This document shows, one piece after another, positions 60,609 to 64,000 of a stretch of 64,000 bases of DNA; position 1 is the first letter of the stretch; each line of letters starts with the position of its first letter. The stretch spans positions 806,001 through 870,000 of the forward strand of contig NZ_OCMT01000002.1 in the NCBI RefSeq assembly GCF_900215335.1, read 5' to 3'. A program made the translations under genes and the position numbers. The notes beneath the pieces were generated by a model that made no database searches, was not told the origin of the DNA, and saw nothing but the letters and a program-made list of their open reading frames with translations. This stretch comes from Pedobacter xixiisoli (GTDB lineage Bacteria > Bacteroidota > Bacteroidia > Sphingobacteriales > Sphingobacteriaceae).

Positions 60609-63182
60609 TTAATAATTTAAACCAGGAATTGGGCTTTCATTTACAATCTTATCTAGCATTTGCTTTAAGTATTGGAAATGGATTTTTGAGTCTTCATCTT
60701 TTGCTGATTTAGCACCTTTTCCAATATCAGCACGTAAATCTTTCAAATGAGCGAAAGCAAGTGCTTTTACGTTAGAATATAGCAATACGTCTGTTGGCGT
60801 AACCGATGCCAGGATATTATCCGTAGAACCTTGCAATGCAAAACGTTTGTTATACATGGTGATGATACTACCTACGTACATTTTCTGTAATGCTCTACGA
60901 TATTCATCTGTAGGTTTTCCAGTTTTTAGCTCAGTAAAAATGCCCGATTTTAAGTCGTTTAACCACTCACGAGGCGAGTAAGAACCCTTGCCGTTATCGC
61001 GTTGGTTCACCATCATTCTGTACAATCTGCTTTGAGAAGTTACAGAAGCAATAATACCTTGCTGCACCATTTGTACGGCATTGAAACTAAATCCTGGATC
61101 AATTTTATTTAAAATATTTTTATTGATTAACCAAGTTGGGGTAGTAAATACCTGCTCATTATAAAACTTGATGGCTTCTTTCTGTTTGGCCAAACTTACT
61201 GCTTGGTAAACTGCGCCTGGCTGATCTGAGCTTCTTTCGGTAACCATTACACCACCTAAATATTTTAACACATGGTATGCATAACGGCTGTACTGATCTA
61301 CTGCTTCTTTGTAAATCTCTCTCAAGTTGCCATAACCTTCGCCTTCTTCCTTGGTCCAGTTGTTTAATTGCGGTACAATTCTTTTTAAGTTTTTAATACC
61401 GTACAAACTTGCTTTAATGGCATCGTCGCCTAAATCTTCAGATTGCGAACGTGGGTCGTGGTCTTTGCCCTCGCCACCAAACCATAATCGTCTGTTTTTT
61501 AAGCTATCGATTACCCATTTATCTAAAATTTTCTTTTCTGCTGCAGCATCAGGCTGATCTAATACTGGCTTATATCCCCATTGGATAGCCCATTTGTCGT
61601 AATCGTTAATGCGTGGAAAAATTCCGGCATCGCCGATGTTATCTTCTGGTTGCGCAACGTAGTTGAAACGAGCATAATCCATGATGGAAGAAGTGTGACC
61701 ATTAGCTTCTACCCATTTTTTATCTCTCAATTTCTCTACTGGCGTAGCACTACTGGCGCCCATATTGTGGCGTAAACCTAGCGTGTGGCCAATTTCGTGA
61801 GAAGATACGAAACGGATTAACTGTCCCATTAACTCATCATCAAACTTGTAGCTACGTGCTCTTTTATCTACCGCACCAGCTTGTATCATGTACCAACGGC
61901 GTAATAAGCTCATCACATTGTGATACCAACCAATATGGCTTTCTATAATTTCTCCACTTCTAGGATCGGCGATGTTTGGGCCGTAAGCATTTTGTTGCGG
62001 CGATGCGAAATAACGAATTACCGAGAAACGAGCATCCTCTAAACTCATCGTAGTATCAGCTTCTGGCCACTCTTTACCAACAATAGCATTTTTGAAACCT
62101 GCTTGCTCAAAAGCCTTTTGCCAATCGTTAACACCAGCAATTAGAAAAGGTCTCCACTTTTTCGGCGTTGCCGGATCTATATAGTATACAATTTGTTTCT
62201 TCGGCTCTACCAGTTCACCTCTTTTAAATTTTTCTATGTCTTCTTCTTTCGGTTCTAATCTCCATCTGTGTACATAAGCATCGGTTTTTACTTTTTGTTG
62301 TTCATCGCTGTATTTATACATCGCACTAGCGAAGAAACCCACACGAGGATCGTAAATACGCTTACGCATTGGCTTTTCTGGCAAACCAACAAAAGAGCAG
62401 TTAATACCCAAAGTAACCACGCCAGCTTCTCTAGCGGCTAACAAGGTTGGCGAACCTGGGCCTGTTGGTGGCGTTGCTGTGTATGTACGAATACTTCTAA
62501 TTTCTGTATTGATAGGGAAACTTTTTACACTTTCGATGTAAGAACGATCTGCCATTTGAGCAGCCAAATTGTACGATCTTTTTGCAGAAGCTTCGAAAGC
62601 TGTTAATGGATTTTCACTGATCAGAAAATCAGTAACATCAATCACAATACTTGCAGAATCTTTTCCAAACGCTTTGATGGGGAAAGCTGCAAAAATAGGA
62701 TCGATATTAGAACTCGCAACTGCTTTAGCAATCATATCAGTACTATCAACCAAACTCATTGATGATGACACTTTCAAAAACAACTTGTTTGCAGGACCTT
62801 TTTCCCAATAAATTACTCTTGCGCCTAACTGCTCACCTCCATAATTTCCAGCGCCTGGTGTAGATTTACTTAAACGGGTTACCGCTAAAATATCTTTTTT
62901 AAGCAGTCTGTTTTCTATCTCGAAGAAATATTTATCAGCAATTTTGTGTACCGTAAATAAGCCTTTTTGCGTAATTGCTTTTTTGGTAATTATTTCTGCG
63001 TAAGGTTTAATTGCTGTTTTAGTACTGTCTGCTTTTGGTTTAGCAGCAGCCGTTGTAGCTGCCGGCGCAGTTTTTTTCTTACTCTTTTTAAAAATGCTAC
63101 AGGCACTTAAATTGGCCAGCAACATACAACCTACTACTAAAAGTAGCTTTGTAGATTTTTGAATTTTGAATTCTAAGTTCAT
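60609..63182 (-). CDS. Zinc-dependent metalloprotease lipoprotein (DUF5117/DUF4953 type)
   Basis: 857 aa from ATG 63182. Lipoprotein signal LLLVVGCMLLANLSACS (LSAC lipobox). N-terminal DUF5117/5118-like regions and a metzincin-like catalytic region with SSHEIGHTLGLRHNM (HExxHxxGxxH). A long C-terminal helical part follows. In Bacteroidota such proteases sit with SusC/SusD and TlpA genes, as here, suggesting breakdown and uptake of peptides. An in-frame ATG at 63212 lies inside the terminator stem and was rejected. Confidence 0.92.
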   Translation of the reverse strand: MNLEFKIQKSTKLLLVVGCMLLANLSACSIFKKSKKKTAPAATTAAAKPKADSTKTAIKPYAEIITKKAITQKGLFTVHKIADKYFFEIENRLLKKDILAVTRLSKSTPGAGNYGGEQLGARVIYWEKGPANKLFLKVSSSMSLVDSTDMIAKAVASSNIDPIFAAFPIKAFGKDSASIVIDVTDFLISENPLTAFEASAKRSYNLAAQMADRSYIESVKSFPINTEIRSIRTYTATPPTGPGSPTLLAAREAGVVTLGINCSFVGLPEKPMRKRIYDPRVGFFASAMYKYSDEQQKVKTDAYVHRWRLEPKEEDIEKFKRGELVEPKKQIVYYIDPATPKKWRPFLIAGVNDWQKAFEQAGFKNAIVGKEWPEADTTMSLEDARFSVIRYFASPQQNAYGPNIADPRSGEIIESHIGWYHNVMSLLRRWYMIQAGAVDKRARSYKFDDELMGQLIRFVSSHEIGHTLGLRHNMGASSATPVEKLRDKKWVEANGHTSSIMDYARFNYVAQPEDNIGDAGIFPRINDYDKWAIQWGYKPVLDQPDAAAEKKILDKWVIDSLKNRRLWFGGEGKDHDPRSQSEDLGDDAIKASLYGIKNLKRIVPQLNNWTKEEGEGYGNLREIYKEAVDQYSRYAYHVLKYLGGVMVTERSSDQPGAVYQAVSLAKQKEAIKFYNEQVFTTPTWLINKNILNKIDPGFSFNAVQMVQQGIIASVTSQSRLYRMMVNQRDNGKGSYSPREWLNDLKSGIFTELKTGKPTDEYRRALQKMYVGSIITMYNKRFALQGSTDNILASVTPTDVLLYSNVKALAFAHLKDLRADIGKGAKSAKDEDSKIHFQYLKQMLDKIVNESPIPGLNY

Positions 63183-63205
63183 TTGATGTGTTTTATTTTT
63201 AGATA

Positions 63206-63257
63206 AAGACATCCCTATCTCATACTAGGTATAAGTAATTTTTGATAAGGATGTCTT
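63206..63257 (-). terminator. Hairpin after the SusD gene
   Basis: AAGACATCC.TATC pairs with GATA.GGATGTCTT (63206-63218/63245-63257). The T tract is weak, so it may only lower expression of the protease gene. Confidence 0.65.
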
Positions 63258-63268
63258 GAGGTTTTTAG

Positions 63269-64000
63269 TTATTGATAACCAGGATTTTGTTTTAAGTTTG
63301 GATTAGCACTTATTGCGCTATTTGGAATTGGAAGTAGTTTTGCCTCTGGCACGTAGCTTGACTTTAATGCCCCAAGTATTACATCTGCCTGCCCAATTCT
63401 TTTTAAAGTATACCAACGATGTGCCTGTTCACAGAAAAACTCTTTTCTAAGCTCCTCAATAATTTCAGTAACTAAAGTAGGTCCGTTTAGTGAGGTACTT
63501 GCTGCAGTTTCTGCTCTGTCTCTAATTACATTTAAATCAGCTTGTGCGCCAGTTAAGTTGGTTCCAATTCTGGCTCTCGCCTCTGCTCTGATTAGATATT
63601 GCTCTGCTAAGCGTAAAACGGTTGGCGATTCTACCACTCCTGCAGCAACAGCGAGTGCATTGGTAGTATATTTATACTTGTATGGCACTACAACCGGAAC
63701 TCCTGCAACGTTGTAAGTAGTCATCCATCGTTGGCGACGTTTGTCTGTACTTGTAAATAAACTTAAAAATGCTGGTCTAATTTCAAACTGAGCTGTTGCT
63801 GTAGGCGCTGGCAAAAAAGTGCCAGCCTCTACCGTGTACTGATTATTAACTGCCAACGGCGATGACATTTGCCAAATACTTTCCAGATTATTTTTTGTCC
63901 AAACACCCGTCGCCATGTTTGCTGTAGGTATGATGCTGTAAAGATTTGTTGCCGCTATTACTTCCGAAGCATTACTCTCAGCAGCAGGATAATCTCTTGT
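63269..64000 (-). CDS. RagB/SusD-family nutrient-binding lipoprotein (5' end off the window)
   Basis: The frame is open to the right edge; 243 C-terminal residues are visible. SusD C-terminal features: VLRLAEQYLIRAEARARIG (the TPR-like helix), DLNVIRDRAETAAS, ELRKEFFCEQAHRWYTLKRIGQAD, and the end LLPIPNSAISANPNLKQNPGY. SusD proteins are outer-surface lids on SusC TonB-dependent transporters; susC should lie just beyond the window. It heads the metalloprotease-TlpA set. Confidence 0.95.
   Translation of the reverse strand, partial: TRDYPAAESNASEVIAATNLYSIIPTANMATGVWTKNNLESIWQMSSPLAVNNQYTVEAGTFLPAPTATAQFEIRPAFLSLFTSTDKRRQRWMTTYNVAGVPVVVPYKYKYTTNALAVAAGVVESPTVLRLAEQYLIRAEARARIGTNLTGAQADLNVIRDRAETAASTSLNGPTLVTEIIEELRKEFFCEQAHRWYTLKRIGQADVILGALKSSYVPEAKLLPIPNSAISANPNLKQNPGYQ

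Noticed and set aside
63183..63212. Earlier start (ATG 63212) for the metalloprotease
   Set aside because: That ATG lies in the stem of the hairpin after SusD, and the shorter start gives a clean lipoprotein signal.

Overview
The window reads as chromosome of a Bacteroidota bacterium, most likely family Sphingobacteriaceae and Pedobacter-like. Signs of this are: a type IX secretion (T9SS) type B sorting domain next to a PorP/SprF protein; a SusD-family lipoprotein; a PolIII alpha subunit carrying its own exonuclease domain; split transketolase; DUF1599, DoxX/BT_3928, CCC-motif and DUF2752 genes; AT-rich DNA; and repeated -7 promoter elements of the form TAnnTTTG close to start codons. No rRNA, tRNA, CRISPR array, integrase or intact insertion sequence was seen.

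Layout. 1-4655 (minus) is a surface-protein operon: collagen-like protein, type B CTD protein, PorP/SprF, then an OmpA/PD40-type protein running off the left edge. 4882-10321 (plus) holds split transketolase, an ECF sigma factor with a membrane protein (candidate anti-sigma factor) and a Spy/CpxP-like periplasmic protein, an aminotransferase and a GNAT enzyme. 10492-16727 (minus) holds a DUF58 protein, thioredoxin and DnaE. 16910-25375 mixes a 7TM histidine kinase, a TPR protein, riboflavin synthase, a biotin carboxylase and threonine aldolase. 25796-36900 carries an N-acetylglucosamine-kinase-like protein, a thioesterase, shikimate kinase, a four-gene operon (DUF1599, PhyH, DoxX, peptide-type permease), folP, cdaA and YfhO. 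Two four-helix-bundle (S23/IVP) genes also lie here, one intact and one frameshifted. 37141-41319 is an export cluster whose ABC protein has no ATPase domain, with HlyD and TolC partners. 41948-48946 holds a class V aminotransferase, a bacilliredoxin, an M23 peptidase plus bactofilin pair, and a LytTR two-component system. 49087-59416 has GH32, a DUF1080 protein, an unknown protein with a HEPN-like RNFIVH motif, ABC-F, ahcY, a desaturase and an HxlR/quinone-reductase divergent pair. 58175-64000 (minus) ends with SusD, a zinc metalloprotease, TlpA and an amidohydrolase, which looks like a nutrient-uptake locus.

The most unusual content is between the genes. Many spacers are built from degenerate words of strictly 7 or 8 bp in register (5731-5866, 12218-12304, 21707-21790, 23421-23690, 27818-27842, 32823-32937, 55792-55847). 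Some words recur in arrays 11 kb apart, and arrays run up to or into start and stop codons. Several other dispersed families occur: multi-branched palindromes, paired hairpins, and a 26-bp inverted repeat. Both S23/IVP genes sit inside the same TTGGTTAA-type octamer sequence, which suggests the gene and its flanks may move as a unit.
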